Assembly (NCBI GenBank): GCA_036245525.1
Contig: BTPG01000006.1
Location: 76,639,227-76,703,226 of the forward strand
Length of the DNA: 64,000 nucleotides
Direction of reading: 5' to 3'
DNA from: Semisulcospira habei
Taxonomy: Eukaryota; Mollusca; Gastropoda; Semisulcospiridae
The notes beneath the pieces are model-generated. The model saw only the letters and a program-made list of their open reading frames with translations, searched no databases and had not been told where the DNA came from. Positions within the stretch are counted from its first letter, which is position 1, and each line of letters opens with the position of its first letter. Shown in pieces: positions 43,780-53,942 of the stretch. The position numbers were made by a program, and so were the translations under genes.

Positions 43780-44050
43780 GAAAAGCCGGGCGGGGGAGGG
43801 GGGGGGGGGGAGGAAGGGGGGCGGGGCGGAGAGGTGCAGGGAGAAGACGCGTGCGGGGGGGGGGGGGGGGTCCAAACGCGTGCGTGTGTTAAGACTCTCA
43901 CCATTCCACAATATATCCAACAAAACGGAAAGGGGGGGGGGGGGGGGGTGTCCAAACATCTTAAAAATGGACTTTGTTCAGTATAGCATTTTAAAAAAAA
44001 TTTTGGTCTGGATGGGGGTTCCGGAACCCCTAAGATCCCCCCCCCCAAGA
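43780..44050. repeat. Poly-G / GA-rich low complexity
   Basis: G runs at about 43798-43812, 43856-43870, 43932-43948 and a C run at 44037-44046; open frames here are compositional artefacts. Confidence 0.85.
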
Positions 44051-44231
44051 TCCGCCCCCGAGTATCGTTATTATTAGTATCGTTATTATTTTATGGTTGT
44101 TGTTGCTATTATTATTATTACAGAAGTGTACTTCTGACGTACTCCCCGAGCGAGAGGGTCTGTCTGAGGAGTACTCCCGCAAACGGTACAAGGTGCACTA
44201 CAGCAAGATGTAAGATATGGATCAATCCAGG

Positions 44232-44300
44232 CCAAAAGGGTGAATGCTAAGCGTGTAAAATGCAGAGAAAAACCCAACGGAGAAACAAACACGCTTAGAA
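44232..44300. repeat. Left-end fragment of the CACGCTTAG hairpin family
   Basis: CCAGGCCAAAAGGGTGAATGC to AACCCAACGGAGAAACAAAC. Confidence 0.55.
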
Positions 44301-44449
44301 AGATATAGATCGACTATGACAGTTCACTTGGTGTTTGGCGCCTCCATCATGATGTTAAAGGCTCCCCACCACTGAGATAGTGCCCGGTTACGGCTCATAA
44401 AACTGTAAGAACATTTATTATTTAATTCAACTACTTATCTGTCGCGGCA

Positions 44450-44528
44450 ACGCTACCCAGCTGCAAGAGACATAAACCCTCACGAGCCCCCGCATTCGCG
44501 GGGGCTCATGAGAATTTATGTCTCTTGT
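44450..44528. mobile_element. Hairpin CAAGAGACATAAACCCTCACG
   Basis: Arms GCAAGAGACATAAACCCTCA and TGAGAATTTATGTCTCTTG around CCCCCGCATTCGCGGGGG. Confidence 0.7.
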
Positions 44529-44689
44529 TAATCCTACGTTCTTTATGCCATTTACATCTGTTTCTTCGCGCCAATGTCCGTCGGTCAGTATGCAGTCATT
44601 TCTGGCAACGACTGTTAAGCCTGCATTCAGCACTGACATCCTTTGGTCGACCCACAACTATTTGTAATAAGACTATGATGTGGATTCGA

Positions 44690-45258
44690 TCTTACAATAC
44701 AATACTATACAATACAACTTTATTGTCTGTTTGAGTCAAAACATGACATTTATGGCTCGTCATAAAACAACAAGACAAGACACTGATAAACACTACAGGA
44801 ACATTCCATTAAAATTATCATTGCAGCAATCTATCCGTGACAAGCAATCTATCACAAGAAATTTATCACAAGATGGGAGGTAATGTTACGTAGATCACAT
44901 ATTATATATCATGTCGCTATAATCAAGAGTTCAAAATCGAGACAGCAGTTTGAATAAAAGCCTTCTTAAAAACATTATTTTTTTGTAAATGACATGTTGA
45001 ATCGTCTGATTGATGGCAGCATTTGAAACTGATCAAACTGTACTAGTGGGTGAGGAGGATCACTGACAATGCTAGCAGCTTTCCTTCGGACAGCTCTATG
45101 GTACAGATCATCTAATGGGTACTGTCCTAGGCCAATGATCTTCCCAGCTGTTCTGACGATACTTGGTAGTCTGCCCCTGTTTTTCATACTGAGGTTGCCG
45201 TACCAAGCAGTGATGTTAAAAGTCAGGATGTTATCTTTACCATAACAGTTCAACGCGA
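44690..45258 (-). mobile_element. LINE 3' fragment (RT C-terminal end)
   Basis: The minus strand encodes ILTFNITAWYGNLSMKNRGR, GKIIGLGQYPLDDLYHRAVR and FQMLPSIRRFNMSF, a C-terminal signature found in many fish and mollusc LINEs. The 3' end has AATAAAGTTGTATTGTATAG with GTATT repeats (44715-44690). Strongly 5'-truncated; not the same family as LINE-A. Confidence 0.75.
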
Positions 45259-45276
45259 ACGGGCCTAAAACAGCTA

Positions 45277-45381
45277 TACTGACGAGAAAAAGAAATGCGA
45301 CATTTTTGGAATCATCAAAAACACTAAAGTGTTTCCGATGATTCCAAAAAATGTCGCATTTCTATTGCTCGTCAGTATATC
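45277..45381. mobile_element. TGACGAGCAAAAGAAATG hairpin element, copy 2
   Basis: ATACTGACGAGAAAAAGAAA mirrored by ATTTCTATTGCTCGTCAGTAT, turning at AACACTAAAGTGTTT. Its right end is 11 bp from the donor of exon 8. Confidence 0.8.
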
Positions 45382-45391
45382 GGCATCTTAC

Positions 45392-45459
45392 CACATGACG
45401 GACAAATCGAAGTTGCACAGCATCCATTTGTGTGGGTTCGTGCTGAATGTCTCGGCGTA
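45392..45459 (-). CDS. Decarboxylase-like exon 8 (residues 294-315), PLP lysine
   Basis: YAETFSTNPHKWMLCNFDLS; Lys304 forms the PLP Schiff base. Acceptor CTCTTCAG, donor GTAAGA, phase 2. Confidence 0.94.
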
Positions 45460-45789
45460 CTGAAGAGAGAACACGTGTGTATGATTCCATTATACTCGTT
45501 CATAAACAGTCCATAGCCTGTCGCTTTTGTTGTTCAGTCTGATTACATAAAAAAAGAAAACAACACTGGCAATAATAATTCGGATTAAAAGTTCTATTTA
45601 CTGCGCACACACATAAACCACATTCTTGTCATATGTGTATGTAACTAACCATTACGGCTCTAAGGAAAATTCTAAAGAAATCAGCACTGTTTATAATTAG
45701 ACGTTGAAACGTTTACGCGGAACAAGTATCGACAACGAACGAACGCGAAATCAAGGCGGAAAACCAGCGTCCATCGTAAGCATAGACTG

Positions 45790-46095
45790 ACAACGCTCCA
45801 AACATCTCCAAGATGCATATATCCTCTTGAGCCCTCCGGGCTTATGAGGATCATGCCTCTTGGAGACGTTTAGAGTCTCTGTCGTTCGTTGTCGGTACTC
45901 GTTTGTTTCAAACGAAACCTCACTAATACATGGATGGGACAGAAAAAAAAAGTTGAATCCTGAATCAGGGGTCTGGGGGCCGCAGAAGGCCGGGGTCATG
46001 GGGGCAACGCCCCTTGTGAAAAAAAAGGCAATTTTTTAAAATGCAGAATTCCGGCTGTAGTCGGAAAGTCCCATCCATGCTAATAGGTAAAAATT
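45790..46095. repeat. Decayed hairpins in intron 7
   Basis: 45793-45870 is a TCTCCAAGATGCATATATCC-type hairpin. 45935-46080 resembles a stretch at 20448-20592 (GTTGAATCCTGAA... CCGGCTGTAG GGAAAGTCCCA), so it is a further dispersed repeat pair. Confidence 0.55.
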
Positions 46096-46291
46096 GCACG
46101 TGTTTACACGAAAACAGTGTATTAAAAAGCCCCGACAAACATGCTATATTGCATGTTTGTCCGGGCTTTTAATCGACTGCCGCGTCAATAGACCTAATTC
46201 TGATTTATGGAACACCTCTGCTGAGCACTGACTAAAGACTTTATATTTTGCTATAAATTTAATGAAGCCACTGCAAGGATTTGTTGATAAC

Positions 46292-46386
46292 CTCAACGCC
46301 TGCAAGATAGTGTCTGTACTCGGGACACACGAAAGCACTGCCCGCGTACGCCGCATCGATGTGGAGCCAGATGTCTTCTGTGTCAC
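46292..46386 (-). CDS. Decarboxylase-like exon 7 (residues 262-293)
   Basis: [19 protein letters not shown] with the PLP-nitrogen Asp272. Acceptor CCTTCAG, donor GTTATC. Confidence 0.93.
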
Positions 46387-46414
46387 CTGAAGGACAAACA
46401 CACACGTCCGTGAC

Positions 46415-46628
46415 TTAACTCATTCTACCCCAGACACACCACAGCAGAATAAGGATCGACCATGATAGTTCAAGGGTGATGCCAGAATAGCTTGGCGCCT
46501 ATGGGCGCCAAGCTATTCTGGCATCACCCTTGAACTATCAGGGTCGATCTGTGTCCTGCACTAAGAGTGCAGTCTTCAGAGGACAACGGCAACATTTGGG
46601 GATTTCGGTGTTGGGGTACAATGAGTTA
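46415..46628. mobile_element. TTAA-flanked 214-bp hairpin element
   Basis: TTAACTCATTCTACCCCAGA to TTGGGGTACAATGAGTTAA. Central arms TTCAAGGGTGATGCCAGAAT pair perfectly across 46500. Begins 29 bp upstream of exon 7 in transcript order. Confidence 0.85.
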
Positions 46629-46650
46629 ACATGTGTTTTAAAAATTATTA

Positions 46651-46864
46651 TTAACCCATTCAGACCTGACGCACTACAGCAGGAGATGGGACGACCATGA
46701 TAATTCAAGGTTAGTGCCAGGTTAGCTTGGCGCCTGTCGGCGCCAAGCTAACCAGGCACTGCCCTTGAAATATCATGGTCGATCCATTTCCGGCAACTGT
46801 TGCATAGTCATTAGATGACGCCTCCAAAATTTGGGAAATACGGCCGTCGGGCTGAATGAGTTAA
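46651..46864. mobile_element. TTAA-flanked 214-bp hairpin element
   Basis: TTAACCCATTCAGACCTGAC to GTCGGGCTGAATGAGTTAA; central arms AGCTTGGCGCC and GGCGCCAAGCT. Same length as its neighbour but with the other outer-end type. Confidence 0.85.
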
Positions 46865-47282
46865 TAACTAATTAAATTACTTAATTTACTACTTAATTTA
46901 TTACTTTAATTTATTAATATTTAAAGATAGATAGATAGACAAACAGACAGACAGAAAGTCTGGTTTTATTTATTATTATTTTAATTAATTGAATTAGTTA
47001 ATCTATTATTTATTTTATTTATCATATCTAGGAGTCACAACGGGAATTCGCCAACCGTTGAAATCGAATTGTATCAGCGAAGGAAGAGCTGTTTCCAGTC
47101 AGCAATAATTATGGCCTCAAACAGATGTCGGTCTTCGTTGGCCGACCGACTAAAGCTCACGTCGACCCGAAGGTTTTGTTTTTGTCCACTGGACTCAGAG
47201 CAGGTGACACCTTTTGGCTCTGGGCGAAAATTATAAGAAACTAACATTTTTTTTTTTTTACCACAAACTGTTTTTTTGCTAT

Positions 47283-47499
47283 TAACCCCTTCACTGCCGA
47301 GAAAATGTGAACGCGATCCAACTGCAAGAGACACAGATCCTCATAAGCCCCCGCAGTCGCGGGGGCTCATGAGGATCGATGTCTCTTGTTGAGACCCATT
47401 CGTATCCCTATTCCTTGGAGGGTTGGGGCGTTGGGTCAATGAAAGAACAGATTTCAAGATTTAAAAAAAAATGTACTACAGTGGCAGGAAAGGGGTTAA
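47283..47499. mobile_element. TTAA-flanked 217-bp hairpin element
   Basis: TTAACCCCTTCACTGCCGAG to GTGGCAGGAAAGGGGTTAA, with the perfect inner hairpin CCGCAGTCGCGGGG flanked by AGAGACACAGATCCTCATAAG. Clearest full member of the CATGAGCCCC hairpin family. Confidence 0.85.
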
Positions 47500-47504
47500 A
47501 GTGC

Positions 47505-47577
47505 CCAGTAAACAAAGTTCCTCGGGCCCATTGCGGCCGTCGTGGGCCCGAAGACGCTTTGCTACTGGGTCGATGAT
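47505..47577. repeat. GGGCCCATTGCGGCCGTCGTGGGCCC hairpin
   Basis: CCAGTAAACAAAGTTCCTCG mirrored by CGAAGACGCTTTGCTACTGG. Lies between the 217-bp element and exon 6. Confidence 0.65.
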
Positions 47578-47591
47578 TAAAAAATGCTTAC

Positions 47592-47658
47592 AAATCGGTC
47601 CAATTTCTGCTATGTTATCAAATGCACACGATCCTGTTGTTCCCAATGTTGCACACAC
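47592..47658 (-). CDS. Decarboxylase-like exon 6 (residues 240-261)
   Basis: [20 protein letters not shown], with Thr247 of the PLP site. Donor GTAAGC, phase 1. Confidence 0.93.
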
Positions 47659-48099
47659 CTGAAACAAAAAAAAAAAAATAATCGGTACTAGTATTCATTT
47701 CAGGCGACTGTTATTTTCCGGACAGCGCGTGGACCAAGTAGGGCCGACTTCTCAGTGTCTGAGAACTTTTTGCAATGTACAAGTATGGAAATGAAAAAAT
47801 GCGGGTGAATATTGAGCTGGTTGAAGGTGCACTACCGCCGTAACTGTTCAAAGATACACGTGTTACAGATGGTTACAAAACGCTACATACAGGTCTAGTT
47901 ATGGTTCATTTAGACACAGGACAATCCAGTTCAGCACACGTCGTCTTTATATCAAGTAACCTGACAATGACTCCACTCCGTTCTAGAAATACACGCTTTC
48001 AGTACGAGAAACAGCTAAGAATAGATTGACACGCTAACGGCTGCGCGGAATAAACAAGTGCGATTACGGGTGTGTTTTTGCTGCGAGTCCAAACTGCTG

Positions 48100-48329
48100 T
48101 TAACCCATATCATACTGAGGCTAAAAGCTTCAAATTTGTACACTGCCATATGCAAGCTACATTATAGTACTTACATATAAAATGATATAGCCCAATGGCT
48201 TTAGTTCAAGGGTGGTGCCAGAATAGCTTGGCGCCTAGACTGAGGCGCCAAGCTATTCTGGCACTACCCTTGAACTATTTTAGTCAAACTTATTTCACAC
48301 ACTGGTGTATTCCGAATGATATGGGTTAA
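48100..48329. mobile_element. TTAA-flanked 230-bp hairpin element
   Basis: TTAACCCATATCATACTGAG to CCGAATGATATGGGTTAA; central arms GCCAGAATAGCTTGGCGCC pair. Reference copy for 20102-20330 and the half copy at 31938. Confidence 0.85.
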
Positions 48330-48490
48330 AGTTCATTAGGTGTGTCGACAAGGCACAGTTGCGAATACAAATGGTACTGGAATGTGTCTTCAGATTCAGT
48401 TATGCGTAACTGATGGTACTTTCACGCAAATATCGAACCTCATTTCTCCAGTTCCCGCCACCACTTGAATTGAAAACGTGTACCACTGAC

Positions 48491-48634
48491 AAAGAAGGGA
48501 ATGTAGCCTTTGGCTTTGTCGTCCTCGATGGCCTTGCTCACAGTTTCTCCTCGCATGCAGAACTCGTCGTCGGACTCCAGTTTGCGCATGCGCACCTCAG
48601 CCAGAAGTCCTGACCGATGCACCGACGAGTTGGA
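48491..48634 (-). CDS. Decarboxylase-like exon 5 (residues 192-239), Asn193
   Basis: Begins SNSSVHRSGLL where decarboxylases have AHSSVERAGLI: the PLP-stacking His is Asn. Ends KGYIPFF before GTCAGT. The preceding intron is 9.7 kb and full of LINEs. Confidence 0.92.
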
Positions 48635-48749
48635 CTGCAACGAATAGCAGACTGAGAGGACGGTCGCGCTAAATTCAAAACATCGCTGACATTTCCTGAT
48701 TAGTCTCATCTCATTTTTTACTGAAAGTCACTTATCCCTAATAGCCCCC

Positions 48750-48945
48750 CCCAAAAAAAAAAAAAAAAAAATAAATAAATAAATAAATAAAAAAAATAAA
48801 AAATAAATAAATAAAAAATAAATAAATAAATAAATAAAAAAAATTAAAAATATATATATAAATTTAAAATAAATAAATAAATAAAAATAAAATAAAGAAA
48901 TAAAAAAAATAATAAAAAAATAAAAATAAATAAATATGTTTTTTG
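48750..48945. repeat. A/T low-complexity (TAAA)n tract
   Basis: Mixed AAATAAATAA repeats; the 87-codon minus frame here is Phe/Tyr/Ile compositional noise. Confidence 0.9.
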
Positions 48946-49199
48946 TTTTTTTAAATCCCGACAAAGACAGGAGCATGCTTATAGCAGACAAGTACGAAAT
49001 AATTCAGTAAACTTCCAGTTAACTCCTTCCCTGCCAAAGTAGGGGTCACTGAACATTGGAACATGATATCGAATAACTCATCCATACGTCATTGGACGAC
49101 TGGATTTGTGTCCCTGATGTCTCACGGAAATTGTCCAACCGTGTGACTTCGATGGATTTGCGTCCACATATCTCAGTGAATATGTTTCCTGCAGTTATG

Positions 49200-49598
49200 T
49201 TAGTGTACAGTGGTGGTGCCTATTCTGGCGTTACCCGTGAGCTATCATGATTATTGTTGTTATTTTCGCTCAGTACCATCCCAGTAAGCAAAAGTCCCCA
49301 GGTCCACGGCCGCGACGGCCTCAGTGGGCCCACGCACGGCTTTGCGCGGGCTCACTGCGGCCGTCATGGGCCCCGCGAAGAAGTTTTGCTAAGTATCATG
49401 ATCGATCAGTAACATGCTGTATTAATGCCAGGGCGTCTAGAGGCACCAAGATATTCTGGCACTACCCGTAAACTATCATGGTCGATCGGTACTTTAGCCG
49501 CTGATCTCAGTTATATGTCAGGGCGCACGGAGGCATTAAGACGATATTTTGGGGACTGCCCTTGATCAGTCATGGTCGATCGGTTCCCTGTTATTATT
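49200..49598. repeat. Eroded hairpin fragments
   Basis: Several half copies of the GGCACTACCC...ACTATCATGGTCGATC arm (about 49205-49250, 49435-49485, 49530-49585) and a GGCCGCGACGGCC hairpin at 49282-49395. Confidence 0.6.
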
Positions 49599-49817
49599 TT
49601 AAGTCGAGTCATTCTACCCCAACACCCGAAATCCGCAAGTTTTCCCCTTGTCCTCTGAAGACTGCCTTGAAGTGCAGGACACAGATCGACCATGATAGTT
49701 CAAGGGTGATGCCAGAATAGCTTGGCGCCTATAGGCGCCAAGCTATTCTTGCATCACCCTTGAACTATCATGGTCGATCCTTATCTTGCTGTGGTGTGTC
49801 TGGGGTAGAATGAGTTA
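49599..49817. mobile_element. TTAA-flanked hairpin element
   Basis: TTAAGTCGAGTCATTCTACC to GGGGTAGAATGAGTTAA; central arms GCCAGAATAGCTTGGCGCC and GGCGCCAAGCTATTC meet at 49731. Followed at 49850-49935 by another half copy. Confidence 0.8.
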
Positions 49818-49939
49818 AGGACGCTTAGACTAATTAGTGCGCCGCCAAACTCGGTATGGTCGGTCAGTACCATGCTTCTATGGCGCCAGGATATTCTGGC
49901 ACTACCCTTGAATTATCATGGCCGATCAGTTTCCTGCTG

Positions 49940-50837
49940 AACAGGGTCAGGGCTGATAGGGAAACGATTATATTCTAACGAGCACTGACGTGCGTTCTGC
50001 CATGCCTTGCATGGCACGACTCCCCCGCATCAGTATACACAAGTAGGACACAGAAATGTAGGACACAAAGTACGAGAGGTGGTTTGGGAGTTGTTAGAAA
50101 AGGCCCGGGCAACAACATATTATGAGAATTTAATATCATACACACTGCGGTTTTGTGTGTCTTCATTTTCAAAGTAAAACTCAAATGAACATGTGCATTT
50201 ACATATAAAATCATACGGTTGCGATGTAGGCTGACTGATGTAAACATACCCTCTGAGCTATCGCCAATGCAAGCATGTAAAATAAAACTGGATCGGGACA
50301 CCCAGGTAATGACGTCATTCTCGTGATAGTCCCTAGTGTATGCACCCACTAAGATGTCGCGCACGGAATTACGCCCCTTTGACGAGTCAACGAATTAGTT
50401 TTACTATGTGAAAGTATCATTAGGGAAGGTAACACGTCACTGACAACTATATACAAGGGCGCGATAGTCGGCAGAATATGCGTGCGAAACCGTGTTAAGA
50501 TGGTTCTGAGTTCACTGCTTTTCACTTGATTTTGTCTCATGTTATGCACTAAACGACGTGAGAAGAACAAAAGCAACAAGAAGAAGTGAACATGCGTCGC
50601 TGCCGGCAAATTGTGTCTCGTGTTTTGTCACACCGCCATTGACAAGCTTCGACTAAGGAAAACGTGTACTGTTCAGGGATCTGGGTTGTTGTATCGGGGG
50701 AGGGGGGATGTAAGTATGGGTGTGTCTGGGATCGCCTGTATTTGTGCAGGGAAAGACTGTAGGAACTAGCATGGACCGAAAAGGGCTGATAAGCCCTACC
50801 GTGACCTGACCAGCTTCGTCTCCGCCACGGCCAGGGC
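49940..50837. other. Intron 4 DNA, unassigned
   Basis: No conserved frame or clear repeat recognised; a 129-codon minus frame at 50364-49975 has no features I know. Confidence 0.4.
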
Positions 50838-51540
50838 ATGTTATGTCCCCCTCCGCGCATCAGTCAGATCAGTACCGAAGCTGCCTCCAAACTCGCTGTC
50901 TTTCTCATCTTATCTCGCATCGACTACTGCAACTCTCTCCTTTCCGGCCTTCCTCACTCCACCACTCTCACTCTCCAGCGCGTCCAGAACAATGCTGCCC
51001 GCCTCGTCCTCAGAAAGAAAAAATCCCACCACATCACTACCCTGCTCAAGCTCCTTCACTGGCTCCCCATCCCCCAACGCATCCAATACAAGATTCTGTC
51101 TCTCTGCTACAAATCCCTGAACAACTACGCTCCTACCTATCTCTCCAACTTACTTCACCCCTACACTCCTTCCCGCTCCCTCTGCTCCGCCTCCGACCCT
51201 CTCCGCCTCCACATCCCCCGCACCAAACTCAGCACTTTCGGCCCCCGCTCCTTCTCAGTATACGGTCCATCCACCTGGAACACTCTCCCACTCTCTCTCT
51301 GTCAGAAACACTCTCTCTCTCCTCCTTCCAGTCCGCCCTCAAAACTCACCTCTTTCAACCATTCTAGCACTATATCACCACACTCCCCACCCCAAGCTGA
51401 CCGTCGTAATGTATTTACATTATTTGTGGTACGTGAGTCATTGTCTAAAGCGTGCGCATGCGTGTGCGAGTTGTGAGTGCGCGCTTAGAGTTATAATTGT
51501 TATAAGATAAGCGCATTATAAATACCGTAATTATTATGAC
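50838..51540 (+). mobile_element. LINE 3' fragment (L2/CR1-like RT C-terminal end)
   Basis: Encodes LSRIDYCNSLLSGLPHSTTL, VQNNAARLVLRKKKSHHITT, LHWLPIPQRIQYKILSLCYK, YTPSRSLCSASDPL, and FGPRSFSVYGPSTWNTLP. This is the widespread C-terminal module after the LINE reverse transcriptase thumb. The coding strand is unusually pyrimidine-rich, which also keeps a second frame (50843-51367) open. The 3' end GCGCATTATAAATACCGTAATTATTATG matches L2-type tails. 5'-truncated; sense to the plus strand, so antisense to the decarboxylase gene. Confidence 0.8.
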
Positions 51541-51940
51541 GGACCTGAGGTGGGGCAGGGGTGGGTGAGTTTGACGGGGGAATGGTTAGGGTGGGTGGGA
51601 TCTGGAGAGGTAAGGACCATCCGCTGACCTATCTCACTATCAGACAATAGAACACGTAACAAAAAAGGTGCTGGTGTGCTTACAGATTCATTTGAAGAAT
51701 TGGACGAAATTCATACTTTGGTCGAGATTTCCTTATGGTCGACATCCATCAAAAATGCGAGTGAATTCGACCTAAAAAGTGTTTGGTCGACCACAAATTT
51801 TGGTCTAAATATGTCAACAAAATCAACTTTGGTTGAGTTGACAGTAGCCCACTCGGCACCTCAGTCCCTGACTGAGTGGGCTAGCTGAGGGGTGCCATCT
51901 TTGTCCAGGATTAGGACTTGATGTCAGCAGATATGTTGTT
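51541..51940. other. Intron 4 DNA, unassigned
   Basis: Contains TTTGGTCGA-type direct repeats (about 51717-51835) and a hairpin at 51850-51900 (GCACCTCAGTCCCTGACTGAG). No gene. Confidence 0.4.
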
Positions 51941-52572
51941 CAGACTTTTTCACTGGTCCGGTTTTTAAGGAGCTGTGCTAACCCAGGTCGTACCATGTTG
52001 GATTGGTCCTTAATGAAAATACTACTCGTGACTTTTTGGTCCTTTGGATCCCAAGTGTTTGCCATGCTTGGACACCCGTGTCGGGGGAGAAGAGGATCCT
52101 GGTGGCTGAGGTTCCCTTTGGGTTGCGGCTCACTGGTGCCAACACTCCACTTCGGCCTTGACTTCTACCTAAACGGGAGGCTAGTCGTACCGGCCTAGTC
52201 AATCGGCTCTTGTCACGTTGAGCCCTATCCCACTGTTGACATGCGGGTTGATATACGGAGCACCATGCTATAGCCTCTGCTGCTGATTAGGTGCTTTACG
52301 CCAGTATTCCCCTGCATTCAACAGTGTGATAAAAGGCGGTGGCTCAAACGGTTCAATCGGGCTACCCCCTTGAGTATATCTTTCGGGCAGTCTCCATTGT
52401 GCGTCGGCTGGAGACCCGCCGACATTTGCACTTTCCCTTGTTGGGCTCGGTGGCGGGCGGGGACCCCCGGGGGATGAATATCTCTACTAATATAATATGG
52501 ATAAAACAAACAAACAAAAAAAAAAACAACCAAACTTGCACAGAAGCGGCACATAGCCACCAACATTGAAAA

Positions 52573-53940
52573 TGACAGTGACTCGGACTGTGAGGAAGCG
52601 ACGCCTCAGGCGTCGGCCGTATGGCCTCGCTTCCTCATTGTCCATAGCAAGGTGAAGGAGAAACCAGTTACCAAGCTGCATCCTTTTCTGGTGAGGGAGA
52701 CCCTCAGGAGCCGTCTTTTCAGGCCTGACGCCCAGCGCCTCAGATCTGGTGACTTGCTGGTGGAGTGCCGTACCCGGGCACACTCCAGCGGGCTACTGAG
52801 GCTCTCTTCCATCGGAGACACTCCAGTGGAGGTCACACCCCACAAAACTATGAATTCGTCAAGAGGCGTAATCAAAGATCAAGCTTTGGCTGAACTGTCA
52901 GAAGATGAACTTGTACGCGACCTTAAGTCTCAGGGGGTGACTTACGTCAGGCGCTTCGCTTCCAAGCGAGGTGGTGGGGAGATCCGTCTCCCTACCATCA
53001 TCCTGACGTTTGGCACCCCCACCCCTCCTACTACCATCCGGGGAGGTTACTACTCCTTGAGAGTGAAAAACTACGTCCCTCTCCCCCTCCGGTGCTTTAA
53101 GTGCCAAAAAGTATGGCCATGGGCAGAAGACATGCCGCCAGGCAGAGGCTTCATGCGCCCGTTGCACTAGGCCCGGACACTGCTGAGTCCTGCACAGCCA
53201 CCCCCCTGTGTGTGAATTGCCAGGGGGCGCATATGGCTTCGGATAAGAAATGCCCTCTTTGGATATCCGAGTGCAAGATTCAGCAGGTGCGTGTGGAGAA
53301 GGGGCTGTCCTTTCTGGATGCCAAAAAAATGGTTGAAGGCCCTGGTGCAGCTGCGGCTGCCCCAACCTCTAACACCTCTGTGTATACTTTCAGTGCAGCG
53401 GTGGCAGGCAAGCGCCCCACCAAAGACTTTTCATGTCAAACCCCAACTTCTTGGTTGGGGGCGGAGCCTTGGCCCATCTCGCCCCTGGAGAGTAACCCTC
53501 CTCCGGTTTTGAAGAGGAGCCAGGGAACGCAGAAAGCGGACACTGCCGGTCCAGTAGTGCCGCCTTCTGTTGCCCCTAAGCCTCAGCCCCCACCCAAACC
53601 TGTTAGTCAGTCAACTCCAAAGGCTTCTGGCTCTGGTCAGCCTTCTAAGGCCGCTAATTCTAGCGGCAGGAACGCTGCCCAGGACCAGAAGTCTAAGAAA
53701 TCTATGGGACCGCTGTGCGCACGGGCCCATAAGGGGAACACTGATGTCCCCCTTCAAAACAAATATGCTGCACTGGGAGCGGATGGAGGGAGTGGAAGTT
53801 GTCGTTGCTCCACCTCCTTCATCTCCGAAGAACCAGAGGAGGGCCGGGAGCCGCCCCCCCCCCCCTCTGTTTCTTCAACTCCTTCCAAGGTAAAGGAAAA
53901 GGGGGGGGGGGGGGACTCCTTACCCCCAGATAAGACTTAA
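52573..53940 (+). pseudogene. LINE gag-like ORF1 with zinc knuckles, frameshifted
   Basis: 52652-53170 encodes an RNA-binding-like region (KLHPFLVRETLRSRLFRPDA, VRDLKSQGVTYVRRFASKRG, TFGTPTPPTTIRGGYYSLRV) leading to the first knuckle CFKCQK. The frame slips at about 53108, where another frame gives YGHGQKTC, completing CX2CX4HX4C. After a second slip near 53180 the frame 53101-53940 continues with CVNCQGAHMASDKKCPLW, the last knuckle. A Pro/Ser-rich tail with a G run (53900-53915) precedes stop TAA. The protein would bind the element RNA as a nucleoprotein; two frameshifts make it defunct. Confidence 0.75.
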
Positions 53941-53942
53941 TC

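Noticed and set aside
43617..44048. 143-codon Pro-rich frame and its plus-strand Gly/Arg counterparts
   Set aside because: Produced by G and C homopolymer runs.
48728..48991. 87-codon Phe/Ile/Tyr-rich frame that could look like a membrane protein
   Set aside because: Encoded by (TAAA)n low-complexity DNA.
50843..51367. 174-codon plus-strand frame overlapping the LINE fragment
   Set aside because: Pyrimidine-rich composition keeps it open; the overlapping frame at 50838-51476 carries the recognisable LINE motifs.
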